Part shown: one piece after another, positions 7,718 through 15,906 of the stretch
How positions within the stretch are numbered: the first letter of the stretch is position 1
Layout: each line of letters begins with the position of its first letter
Assembly: GCF_041642155.1 (NCBI RefSeq)
Contig: NZ_JBEPWZ010000020.1
Coordinates: forward strand, 1 to 24,214
Length of the DNA stretch: 24,214 nt
Source of the DNA: Fodinibius sp041642155
GTDB lineage: Bacteria; Bacteroidota; Rhodothermia; Balneolales; Balneolaceae
Direction of reading: 5' to 3'
Program-made: the position numbers and the translations under genes
Notes under the pieces: model-generated
What the model was told of the DNA's origin: nothing
Database searches by the model: none
What the model saw: the letters and a program-made list of their open reading frames with translations, nothing else

Positions 7718-8836
7718 TTAAACGTTGTCGCTTGCAGTAATGGTAAAGTTAACAGGCAGCAGGTTGTAGAAGGGAAACCGGTCTTCCAGCAATAACTGTT
7801 CTCCAGTGACCGAATCCAATTGGACCCGTTCATGCAATGCTTCTGGAGTGAGGCCAGACGAGTAGATATACCGTATTAACCCGACTGCGTTCGGGCCGGC
7901 TCGCCCAGCAATCACATCCATCAGATACATCATCTCACTGGCTGTCAGCCAGTCGCTGATGTTTGAAAATGCGAACTTGCTATAATAACCGACCGGAAAT
8001 TCTTCCACGCAATCTGTGTATGATTTTTTTATAAATTTCAACCGATGGTGTTCAGCTTTTAATTTCTTTTGAGTATGGGGCTGCAGGTAGCCGGGCAATG
8101 CCTCCTCAAACATCACCCGGTTAAACAGCATGAACTGGAGGTACCAGTTATTCCGGGCCAGCGTATTGGTACAGAATCCCCTGAATTTTTGAAAGAACCG
8201 CACCCCAACATTTTGATCTCCCATGTGCATCAGTCCCTGATCGGATATCCCCCTGTTCCGGTACAGGCGCCGGTGGAATATCAGTTTGAAAAGAATCTTT
8301 AGCAGCCCCGTCTTTAACACCTCATCGAAATACACTTTCTGTTGATCAATTTCCGTACAGTCAAACAGTCCCATAATCTTTTGACTGCCTCCCATCAGCC
8401 ATCGGCCGAAGGGCGCAAAGCGGGCGATATAGGTTTCATATCGACCGTACTGAATGGGTCCTTTTTCGAAAATTACCGGATTGTTCATCCAAAACAGGAT
8501 TTCCTCCTTCCCAAGAGAAACTTTTATTTCATCGAACCACTGCTTTCTGCTCAATGGATCGGCACGTTGATATCCCAAAAAGCGGGCAGCATCGCCACTT
8601 TTGAGTTCCACAGCGGCCTGCAGCTTAAGATTTGAAAGGTAAAGCTGCTGCTCCGAAATATCGGCGGCATCAATTTCAATAGATTCCTCGCTGTTGACCA
8701 GCAATTCCAGCGGAACTTCACCAGCACTGGCCACGCACAGCACGCGATCGCCCGGTTTGAGATTCAGTGCCTTCAGCTCCGTTGCCGGGTCATCCTGAGC
8801 AATCCCAAAATCATATAAAAAATTAGATATACGCAT
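7718..8836 (-). CDS. DUF3419/BtaA-like SAM 3-amino-3-carboxypropyl transferase
   Basis: 372 residues. Residues 32-46 (VLCVASAGEVPLELL) followed by IDAADISEQQLYLSNLKLQ (55-73) match the SAM-binding region of BtaA-type enzymes, which have a cysteine/ASAGD-like loop and an acidic residue before a helix of the form QxxLxxLKL. SNISDWL (291-297) resembles the conserved N-x-x-DWL segment near the C-terminus of that family. BtaA transfers the 3-amino-3-carboxypropyl group of SAM to diacylglycerol when betaine lipids are made. No BtaB-like N-methyltransferase is present here, so the product is likely something else, or the methylase is elsewhere. Its start overlaps the upstream gene by 14 bp, implying translational coupling. 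Substrate is unknown. Confidence 0.75.
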   Translation of the reverse strand: MRISNFLYDFGIAQDDPATELKALNLKPGDRVLCVASAGEVPLELLVNSEESIEIDAADISEQQLYLSNLKLQAAVELKSGDAARFLGYQRADPLSRKQWFDEIKVSLGKEEILFWMNNPVIFEKGPIQYGRYETYIARFAPFGRWLMGGSQKIMGLFDCTEIDQQKVYFDEVLKTGLLKILFKLIFHRRLYRNRGISDQGLMHMGDQNVGVRFFQKFRGFCTNTLARNNWYLQFMLFNRVMFEEALPGYLQPHTQKKLKAEHHRLKFIKKSYTDCVEEFPVGYYSKFAFSNISDWLTASEMMYLMDVIAGRAGPNAVGLIRYIYSSGLTPEALHERVQLDSVTGEQLLLEDRFPFYNLLPVNFTITASDNV

Positions 8837-11800
8837 CGCTTTTAAAACTTCTTACGGTACCGAACTCACCGAACAGACCCCATTTTTCAGCCAGCTCTAC
8901 CATAAGTTCAATTGACGCTTCTTCCACAGGCCCCTTGAGAGGCACAGTAACCTCTTCCAGCCCGCAAAGCATGGCTTCTACGGCACAACAGAATGCCGCT
9001 CCCCGGGGCGTATGAGAACTGATGAGAAACCCCGGATCCATGGGAAGTTTTAGATACGAAGAAAATGGGAGTACCGTAACCTGATCCAGTTCAATGACCT
9101 CCGTGGATACCGCACTTGGGACAGAGTTGTCTGAAATAAGGACCGGGGAATGGGGCTTGATGTGCTGTGGAAAGACCAGCGGTTTGTTGGTATTTGTGGT
9201 GATCACAATGACATCGCACTCCCGCAAATAGTCCATATCCGTACGACAGATAATTTCGATCAGCGGTAAATATTTTATCGCCGTTTGTAGTTGATCTTCT
9301 AGCCACTGTCGCTGTTTCTTAGTGTGGACAATCAAGTTGATTTTTTTAAAGAACTGAGCCTTTTTTGCCAAATAGGCCGTTATCGCCCGTCCGATATTTC
9401 CGGCAGCCCCAACAATACCCAGCGTACACTGCTCGCTATTAAAGTCTGACCGGGTTTTCATCTCGTGCAATAATTGGGTGATACCAGAAGCAGCTGTCAA
9501 CGTATTGCCCGTGATAATTTTCGTATTTGGCGGTTTCACCAGGGCCATCCCGTTGCTCGTAAAGATAGAGGTGTAGCCTCCCAGGGCCACGATTTTGGCT
9601 CCTTCCCGGGCGGCCTCATCCACTGCTTGTTGAATTTTTACAATAATTTCCCTCTTTTTACCCTCCCTGTGCATACGCTCCAGCTCGGCTGAACCCAGTG
9701 GTATAATCTTTATCTGGAAATGGACGCGGCCTCCAAAAAGATTCTTACTGAAGAGCGTGAATGGTCTCATCTGCATCAGTACCTGAAGATGATTAAACAA
9801 GAGTCGAAGCCCGGTATCGGAAGCGTTGGCAAATGTTGGTTCAAGGATGCGAAGCTCATCGGTTGGAGAGGTAAAATGGGCCAAAAATACAACCTGCCTG
9901 GCTCCTTTTTGCGGGGGATCCAACCCCGGATAAATCCATCCGTCCGGAGGCTTATGGCCTTTATGGTCATCAAAGGGATCACCCTCCATAAAATGGAGGA
10001 ATAGCTCGTACAGCGACCGGCTTCGGATAAGCCCAGCTAATTTTTCCAATGCTGAACCCAGCCTGTTGATCTCCTCATCCGTGATAAATGCCGATGGTTC
10101 AATACGCAACATATTGGGCGCGGAAAGTGTGGGAAGTATCCTGATATTGTGGCGATTCAGCAGGTAAGACGCCGATACATACCCCAGAAATTCCCGGTTA
10201 TACATCAGCCGAAGAAAGATATTATCCAGGGTTGAAAAGTCCCTGAACTGGATACCAAGCATCAGCCCACTACCGGAAACGTTCTCAAAAACGTCGGGAT
10301 ATTGAGCGGTAACTTCGCCAAGGCGATCCATAATCCGGGCTCCCTTTTGACGGACACGGGCGGGCACTCCGAGGGTTTCGATCAGCTTTAACGTTTCTCG
10401 CCCTGTACGCGCCGCCCGTTCTCCATTCCCAAAGGTAGTAGTATAATACTTGCCGAACTCATCGATGTAACGGTTTTTTTCCACCAATAAGGCAGAAATC
10501 TTCTCTAATCCACCACCCAGTGATTTACCCAGCAGATAATAATTGCCAGCCACTCCTTGCGAGGCCAAAAATTTTCCAGATCGACCGAGCCCGCTCTGTA
10601 TTTCATCCAGTATAAGTGGAAATTCAAAATTTGCCAGAAAGGTTAACAGTTCCCTGTTAACCTCTCGGACTCCCCCCTCGCCCGTAATCGGTTCGGTTAT
10701 TGCAGCGATGATGGTTGATTCTTTTTGGGCGTAGGTCTGTAGATGGCCTTTTTTCCTCTTGAGTAGGATAAGATCAATATGCGCACCTTCCATATGCCGT
10801 ATTACCTGATCGCGCCAATCGGGACCGCTATCGTCAATGGAACAAGAATCCAGGACCAACATATTGGTAAATTTGCTGCGCTGTTCCCAGCTGCCGATAA
10901 GGGATCGGGCCCCGGATGAATGCCCGTGGAAAGCGGATTTCAAGGTGATGACATTAAGCCGGGCCGACTCAATTTTTTGCCAATTTTGGTCCCATATTTT
11001 CCGAACCACTCCCTCATCATCATTTCCAAATTTTTGAAACTGAAGCTGTTTCATCTTCTCTAATCTATTTCTCCACTCCAGGCAGGCATGATGAAGCGCC
11101 ATCTCCACGGCTTCTGCTCCGGTTGAACCCAAACAAACACGGAAATTCCTGCCGGTTTCCCGCCTCATGATGCTGTTCAGCTTCTCGGCCAACTGGCCCA
11201 CTTCATTGTGGATACTTCCCTGGTTTGAGATGGAAACGGCACTCTGTTCCATAAATTCACTTGAGATCTTTTGCAACATGGGATGATTGTGCCCCAGCAG
11301 GTTACCGCCGTATCCACCGACCAAGTCCAGAATCCCAACCTCTTTGCCTTCCTTTATTGTAAATAGCGTGTCTTTTTTCGCCCTGTGATACACAACATCC
11401 ATTTTAAGATCCCGGAGGTACCGCCCAACGTAGAAATTGGCATGCTCTGTGAAAGCATCGAATTGGACCTGGCGGGTTTTGACAGTATGTATCCAGTCTT
11501 CAGAGACAAAATATTTTCTTAACGCCTGGATCAACGAAGCATATCGTTTCTGGATCAGATTTTGAGAGATGTTCCCCTTTACCGTTGTTGGAGGCTCTGC
11601 ATTTACGATGGTAAAACGCCGTACCGCACGATGACGAAACTCAAACGGACTTAATTCCCTGAATAACTGCTCATTAATTGCCTCAATCCTGTTTCCAATG
11701 GAGGATACGATCTGCTTATCGGTTACTGTTCCCGCCGAGTACGATGATTTTTTGACAAACACTAGGGCCGCCAGTCCCGGCTCTCCCTGCAGGATGAAAA

Positions 11801-13247
11801 AGTCGATGTAGGAGACGTTCGATCCAAGCTCCCGGTAATATCCGCGTACACTCTGTATCGGTATTTTAACGCCGAACCCATCCTTGAAAAAATCTTTGTC
11901 ATCCCGGCCGTAATACAGGAGCTGCCCATTTTTCAATTCGACGATATCCCCTGAAAAGAAATACTCATCCTGTGAAATTTTCCCCTCGTTGCTTAAAATT
12001 CCAGAACATCCGAAGGGGGACTTGATAAAAAGCTGATAGGTATATTCACTTTTGTCTCGTTTCAAGCCCAGGGTCACGCCGGGTATCGGGCCACCAAGGT
12101 GGCCGGTTACACGATCTATACTCGGATCGTCTAATAGGGTATTGGTCACCTGTTGAGTCTCGGTGGTACCAAGCGCATTATGGATCGGTAGCTCGAAGAT
12201 AGATTGGAGCTCTTGCACCAATTTGGAATCAAACGGGGCGCCGCTGGATACCAGCGTTTTAAAATTGTCTCGAAAAACCGGAATCAGCTCCGGGAAATTT
12301 CTCGTCATCTCGAGCAAGAGCTGGTAGGCGGCCGGCCCACCAGTAATATGCTCCGGTTTCATTTTCAGCAGAAAGTACCTCACAATCTCCGGGTGCTCCT
12401 CGAACCACTCCGTATTGATCAGGCACACAGGATTTCCAGTCCACAGTGCATTAAAGAAGGTTCGGATCCCCATAGTATGGGTAAAAAGGGGCGTAAAGCC
12501 CCGCCCGCCAAGGCGGGTTTTATCCAGCATCCCGGCCATCTGCCAGCTCAGGCAGCTTTTGACAAAGGCGCCCTGGTGATAGACAACCAACCTGGATCGA
12601 CCCGTGGATCCAGAGGTTGTAATGATTAAGGCTTCCTGGTCCAGATTAGTCTTTTGGATAATCTCGCTGACAAGCGGATCTAATCGAAAATCGTCGCCGG
12701 GTAGATCGCCACTCAACCAGTGCCGAATTTCAAAAGAGTTGAAAGTATCCCAGACCCAAAGATCACGCTTTTCAACCTTTCTGGCGATTTCATTAACAAT
12801 CTCTTTAGTCTTCTCATGGTGATCTAACTGGTGAATTTCACTCATCGGAATGATCGCTCCCCGGCATTCTGAACCCGTAATCCAGGCGTCCAGTTCATTC
12901 GTCTCCATAAACATCGGCATCAATACGCGAACACCATAAGAAGATAACGCCGAAAAAAGAATGGCCTGGAACATCTCGTTACTGCCGGGAACGCCCGCAA
13001 GGAGCACGGTATCCGCCTGCTGGATATTCTTCTCACGAAAACGTTTGTATAACTGAAAATGGATATAGCGGAACCTACGCAGGGATATCCTGACGAACTT
13101 TTTATTATCATGCCCCAAAATTACTTCCCCCTTTTCACTCCGCTGTTCCACGGGATGGAATATCAAATCGGCCAGGTTTTGTACCCGCGGCTCTGTTAAT
13201 TGAATATTCGAGCTGATAATATGATCAAAACCTATCGGGTCTGTCAC
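8823..13247 (-). CDS. Trifunctional fusion: acyl-adenylate ligase, class-III aminotransferase, acyl-ACP-reductase-like domain
   Basis: 1474 residues, first gene of the operon. Domain 1 (about 1-575) is an ANL adenylating enzyme: TTSGSTGRSR (210-219), GTTET (360-364), SGD (432-434), GRDDKDFFKDGF (447-458) and a C-terminal Lys in TVKGNI (555-560). Domain 2 (about 590-1080) is a class-III PLP aminotransferase of the ornithine/putrescine type: GSTGAEAVE (707-715), AFHGHSSG (772-779), LDEIQSGLGRSGKF (880-893) and the PLP lysine K908 in LGKSLGGG. Domain 3 (about 1110-1474) resembles cyanobacterial long-chain acyl-ACP reductase: ALGGYTSI (1221-1228), TGNTLTAASG (1246-1255), Rossmann loop GIVGAAGNIG (1277-1286) and FCCAVEAML (1419-1427), where C1421 aligns with the reported acylated cysteine. 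No carrier-protein domain is present. GTG start with a strong AAGGAGG site. Confidence 0.85.
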   Translation of the reverse strand: MTDPIGFDHIISSNIQLTEPRVQNLADLIFHPVEQRSEKGEVILGHDNKKFVRISLRRFRYIHFQLYKRFREKNIQQADTVLLAGVPGSNEMFQAILFSALSSYGVRVLMPMFMETNELDAWITGSECRGAIIPMSEIHQLDHHEKTKEIVNEIARKVEKRDLWVWDTFNSFEIRHWLSGDLPGDDFRLDPLVSEIIQKTNLDQEALIITTSGSTGRSRLVVYHQGAFVKSCLSWQMAGMLDKTRLGGRGFTPLFTHTMGIRTFFNALWTGNPVCLINTEWFEEHPEIVRYFLLKMKPEHITGGPAAYQLLLEMTRNFPELIPVFRDNFKTLVSSGAPFDSKLVQELQSIFELPIHNALGTTETQQVTNTLLDDPSIDRVTGHLGGPIPGVTLGLKRDKSEYTYQLFIKSPFGCSGILSNEGKISQDEYFFSGDIVELKNGQLLYYGRDDKDFFKDGFGVKIPIQSVRGYYRELGSNVSYIDFFILQGEPGLAALVFVKKSSYSAGTVTDKQIVSSIGNRIEAINEQLFRELSPFEFRHRAVRRFTIVNAEPPTTVKGNISQNLIQKRYASLIQALRKYFVSEDWIHTVKTRQVQFDAFTEHANFYVGRYLRDLKMDVVYHRAKKDTLFTIKEGKEVGILDLVGGYGGNLLGHNHPMLQKISSEFMEQSAVSISNQGSIHNEVGQLAEKLNSIMRRETGRNFRVCLGSTGAEAVEMALHHACLEWRNRLEKMKQLQFQKFGNDDEGVVRKIWDQNWQKIESARLNVITLKSAFHGHSSGARSLIGSWEQRSKFTNMLVLDSCSIDDSGPDWRDQVIRHMEGAHIDLILLKRKKGHLQTYAQKESTIIAAITEPITGEGGVREVNRELLTFLANFEFPLILDEIQSGLGRSGKFLASQGVAGNYYLLGKSLGGGLEKISALLVEKNRYIDEFGKYYTTTFGNGERAARTGRETLKLIETLGVPARVRQKGARIMDRLGEVTAQYPDVFENVSGSGLMLGIQFRDFSTLDNIFLRLMYNREFLGYVSASYLLNRHNIRILPTLSAPNMLRIEPSAFITDEEINRLGSALEKLAGLIRSRSLYELFLHFMEGDPFDDHKGHKPPDGWIYPGLDPPQKGARQVVFLAHFTSPTDELRILEPTFANASDTGLRLLFNHLQVLMQMRPFTLFSKNLFGGRVHFQIKIIPLGSAELERMHREGKKREIIVKIQQAVDEAAREGAKIVALGGYTSIFTSNGMALVKPPNTKIITGNTLTAASGITQLLHEMKTRSDFNSEQCTLGIVGAAGNIGRAITAYLAKKAQFFKKINLIVHTKKQRQWLEDQLQTAIKYLPLIEIICRTDMDYLRECDVIVITTNTNKPLVFPQHIKPHSPVLISDNSVPSAVSTEVIELDQVTVLPFSSYLKLPMDPGFLISSHTPRGAAFCCAVEAMLCGLEEVTVPLKGPVEEASIELMVELAEKWGLFGEFGTVRSFKSDAYI

Positions 13248-13251
13248 TATG

Positions 13252-13258
13252 CCTCCTT
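13252..13258 (-). promoter_or_regulatory. Strong Shine-Dalgarno that fixes the GTG start of the fusion gene
   Basis: Minus-strand AAGGAGG is followed by CATA and then GTG at 13247-13245. It is the strongest ribosome binding site in the window, where most genes have weak ones, and supports the GTG start rather than a downstream ATG. Confidence 0.75.
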
Positions 13259-13715
13259 CAGTAGTAATTATTCTAAATGCTACATTTACAAAATATTGGC
13301 GCCGTCACAAACTCCAACATCCAGAAATAGATGAGTGCTCGAAATTCCATGTCCCATCATCCATTGAAATCCATCTGCCCTCTCGAGTACTCCCAATTCG
13401 CTTAAACTATGGCTTCAAACTATATATTATCGTGATTAATTATAGAAAGAAGTAAAAGGACGATGTGTAGTATAAAAACTGAACTTTATGTAAGGGAAAT
13501 CAGGGCGCTTTGCTGGCAAAAAGCTGGAAGTGATCCCTTCGAAAGCCTGATTTCTTAATTATTTTTTCCCGCTGAATGGAATTGGAACTGCCATGGATGG
13601 TAGAGCAGAATCAACAGAATGAGCATAAGAGAGATTTCTGAATAGGGAAAGATACATGTAGATTTCATTGCCCCTGTTGTGGAGTATATAGATTCACCTG
13701 ATTGCAGGAAAAAGA
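13259..13715. other. Long upstream region of the fusion operon, no gene seen
   Basis: About 450 bp without a convincing gene on either strand. It should hold the operon promoter. Its one notable structure is an inverted repeat GAAATCAGG (13496-13504) / CCTGATTTC (13546-13554) with further pairing CTTT/AAAG inside; on the plus strand it is followed by a U-rich stretch (TTAATTATTTTTTC). It may be a leader structure or a small RNA end. Confidence 0.4.
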
Positions 13716-13743
13716 AAAAGCGGGATCCTTCGATCCCGCTTTT
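13711..13743 (-). terminator. Rho-independent terminator of the GCTPGYWK protein gene
   Basis: Stem GCGGGATC/GATCCCGC (13720-13727 with 13732-13739), 4-nt loop CTTC, extended by A/T pairs on both sides. On the minus strand it is followed by TTTTTCTTTTT; on the plus strand by TTTT, so it could act in both directions. It lies about 79 bp after the stop of the leftward gene. Confidence 0.87.
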
Positions 13744-13821
13744 AAGTGGATTGATAGTTGATTTTAAACCACTTCTTCGCAAACTACCGGAAGGGCACAA
13801 ACAATATCAATAGGCATTTCA

Positions 13822-15264
13822 TTAATTTAATGGACAGCCCTGTTCGTTGAAGGACTCGAATTCATTTTTGGTAGCTTTAATATTACCACCACTTACGGCT
13901 TCATTGAATTTTTCAACTACTTCAGATACGGACAGGTCATAGCTAACATCGGGGTTGGACGCGTTCAATAACGCAGCTACCGCATGACGTACAAGAGCGT
14001 TGACTTTTCCACCCCGCAATTCAAGTCCTTCCAACAATGTCAGATCTTCGACTTTTCCCTGCTCTGGTCGAGCAAGATTCAAAGAACCTGGAACATCAAA
14101 GGGATCTTCAATACTGTCGTCAGGCTTATAGGATGTCCACGAATCAAAATGATGCGGCTGTTTCCAGTATCCCGGCGTACATCCTTGTCCGCCACCTTGT
14201 GTTGGAACGGAAACAGACAGACCCGCCAGCGACCAGGCCAGTGAAGCGGGATTATCACCCGTACCGGAAATTGGTTCTACCGTTACTTCGCTGACACCTG
14301 CCGGTATGTTTATGGAATGAATAAAATTATCCCATTCTGCGCCCTGGAATGCTTGAAATACAGGCTCTTCCTCCAGTCCTGAATCGGAACCTAATATAAT
14401 AGGGGATTCGTCACCGACGGTTATTATCAGGGAATTCGGCCTCTCTGTGGCATCAGCTATCTCAACATCCCCTATAAAAAGGGTAAGCTCCGCAGTCCGG
14501 TCAGACCCGGCGGGATCGAAGGTGAAAGTGACAGGTTCAGCGGTTTGCAAAGCTTCTTGTTGATCAGCATCCGGTGCTGTAGCGTCAGCCCATAAGAAAT
14601 CAGCACCGTCATAAAGCACCAGGTCAGAATCTTCTCCGCCCATAGAATAAAAGACCAGTAAAGATGCGCCCAGTGGTTCTTCAGCTGAATCCTCGGGATC
14701 ATCCTGCACACTAACATTATTTGTTCCGGGACTTATAATCCCCTCACCGGTAAGATCGACTCGGTGGGTAATGGGAGCTTCCGACTCGAAGGGGGGTGCC
14801 ATATCCACCGGACCGCCTACGACGTTACCCGTATACATTGTTCCCTCCACTTGTATTTCTGAAGGAGCCGGATCGCTCTCAGATCCCCTTCTGGCCCAAT
14901 AAAGGTAAACTTGTTCTATTGTTGCACCAGCAGGTATCTCTATCTCAATAGTTTCTGTAGCCTTGGAAAAAGTACCTGTTCCTGCCGTAACAAAGTTTGT
15001 CGCTGTTATTCCACTAATATCCACCTGAACCAATCCGTCATTTGCTGCTGTAGCTATTTCAGTGGGAACTTGTGGTAGAACTTTATCATTTACAGGATCT
15101 TCATGAGCATTATTTATAGACTGTTCACAGCCATAAAAGGTCATAATAGCAATCGCTAATATGGCATAGAACCCAACGTGGCATAACCTTGAGCAATTAT
15201 TCATCCCTGAACCCATTATTCCCCGGCGGGAATATAATTGCTGTACTCTTTTTTGCTTATTCAT
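13822..15264 (-). CDS. Secreted or lipid-anchored surface protein with GCTPGYWK motif
   Basis: 480 residues. An unusually long N-region (basic, about 30 residues) precedes a hydrophobic segment (31-45) ending YGC46, a weak lipobox, so it is exported and perhaps lipidated. The body is beta-rich and acidic; EQVYLYWARRG (117-127) and GASLLVFYSMGGEDSDLVLYDGA (199-221, quoted region spans strands) resemble DUF3344-like extracellular domains. GCTPGYWK (361-368) is a motif seen in many bacterial surface proteins of unknown function. The last 110 residues include an Ala/Leu helix region. The start at 15264 is supported by AAGGTGA six bases upstream, although a later Met21 would give a more ordinary signal peptide. 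No function can be assigned. Confidence 0.8.
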   Translation of the reverse strand: MNKQKRVQQLYSRRGIMGSGMNNCSRLCHVGFYAILAIAIMTFYGCEQSINNAHEDPVNDKVLPQVPTEIATAANDGLVQVDISGITATNFVTAGTGTFSKATETIEIEIPAGATIEQVYLYWARRGSESDPAPSEIQVEGTMYTGNVVGGPVDMAPPFESEAPITHRVDLTGEGIISPGTNNVSVQDDPEDSAEEPLGASLLVFYSMGGEDSDLVLYDGADFLWADATAPDADQQEALQTAEPVTFTFDPAGSDRTAELTLFIGDVEIADATERPNSLIITVGDESPIILGSDSGLEEEPVFQAFQGAEWDNFIHSINIPAGVSEVTVEPISGTGDNPASLAWSLAGLSVSVPTQGGGQGCTPGYWKQPHHFDSWTSYKPDDSIEDPFDVPGSLNLARPEQGKVEDLTLLEGLELRGGKVNALVRHAVAALLNASNPDVSYDLSVSEVVEKFNEAVSGGNIKATKNEFESFNEQGCPLN

Positions 15265-15308
15265 TGGTTATCACCTTGATTTGCTTATTCATTGGTTATC
15301 ATCTTGAT
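15253..15308. repeat. 28-bp tandem duplication over the start of the GCTPGYWK gene
   Basis: Units 15253-15280 and 15281-15308 are identical except for one C/T difference. Each carries, on the minus strand, a Shine-Dalgarno-like site (AAGGTGA in the inner unit, AAGATGA in the outer one), then TAACCA and ATGAATAAGCAA. Because 28 is not a multiple of three, the outer ATG opens a different frame. Confidence 0.9.
15257..15292 (-). CDS. Possible 11-codon upstream ORF created by the duplication
   Basis: The outer ATG at 15292 reads MNKQIKVITNE and stops at TAA (15259-15257), overlapping the ATG of the main gene (15264-15262) by eight bases. It has its own AAGATGA ribosome site. It could couple or compete with translation of the main gene; it may equally be an accidental by-product. 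Not expected to encode a functional peptide. Confidence 0.3.
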   Translation of the reverse strand: MNKQIKVITNE

Positions 15309-15906
15309 ATGTAATTGGAGGTGAGTGAGCTGTAAAGCTCTTTTGTATTGTTTATTTAATAAGATTTTTCTTACAAGGACAATAGGAGAGATTGTGTTTT
15401 GGCTGTAATATATTAGTCAGTTGGCGACTCATTCTTTCTACAAGAATCTCATAAATGATAAAGGTGTGTAAGTGTTAATAAGGCACCTTCTAATATGCGT
15501 TATCTTTAACCCGGGCTTCCCGTCCAGCCCGTCTATGATACTCGTGGTTGTCAGTCCATTCCAAGAGGCCGCGCCCCCGGTTGAAATTAGATTAACAGCG
15601 TAATTAAGGGATAGGGGTCCTCTTTTCCATATGACCTCGTCAAAAAATTTGAACTTCAGCAAGACAAAGGAAAAAGAAGCGGATACGTCCCCACCGTTAT
15701 TGTCATCTTCAACGCCGCTGATGGGCAACGTTCGCAGTATGTTACACGCTGTGTTCCTTGACCGGCAACCGCACCGTCTAAAAGGGCATTTACACGGTTA
15801 TCAGACTTCCCTAACTCTATGGATATGGAGGGAGAGCGATTTTGTGAAGCCAACAATACCGCATTTTGCTGTTGAATAAGGACTGATATAATAAGAGTGA
15901 AGATTA
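15309..15906. other. Region without an intact gene; possible decayed secreted-protein gene
   Basis: No intact gene was found here. On the minus strand one frame open from 15934 reads IIIFTLIISVLIQQQNAVLL, which looks like a signal peptide, and continues through SISIELGKSDNRVNALLDGAVAGQGTQ, but it has no ATG and stops at 15656. A different minus frame (to 15438) continues with NILRTLPISGVEDDNNGGDV and FDEVIWKRGPLSLNYAVNLI. Together they could be one frameshifted gene that lost its start, but no family was recognised. The part next to 15309 is AT-rich and should contain the promoter of the GCTPGYWK gene. Confidence 0.3.

Noticed and set aside
8823..13247. Reading the large fusion as a nonribosomal peptide synthetase module
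   Set aside because: No condensation domain and no carrier-protein serine motif between the adenylating and aminotransferase domains.
13249..13455. 68-codon plus-strand reading frame upstream of the fusion operon
   Set aside because: It starts over the ribosome binding site of the opposite gene and its sequence resembles no protein; treated as promoter region.
13555..13800. 81-codon minus-strand reading frame
   Set aside because: It contains the strong terminator hairpin at 13711-13743 and shows no recognisable protein pattern.
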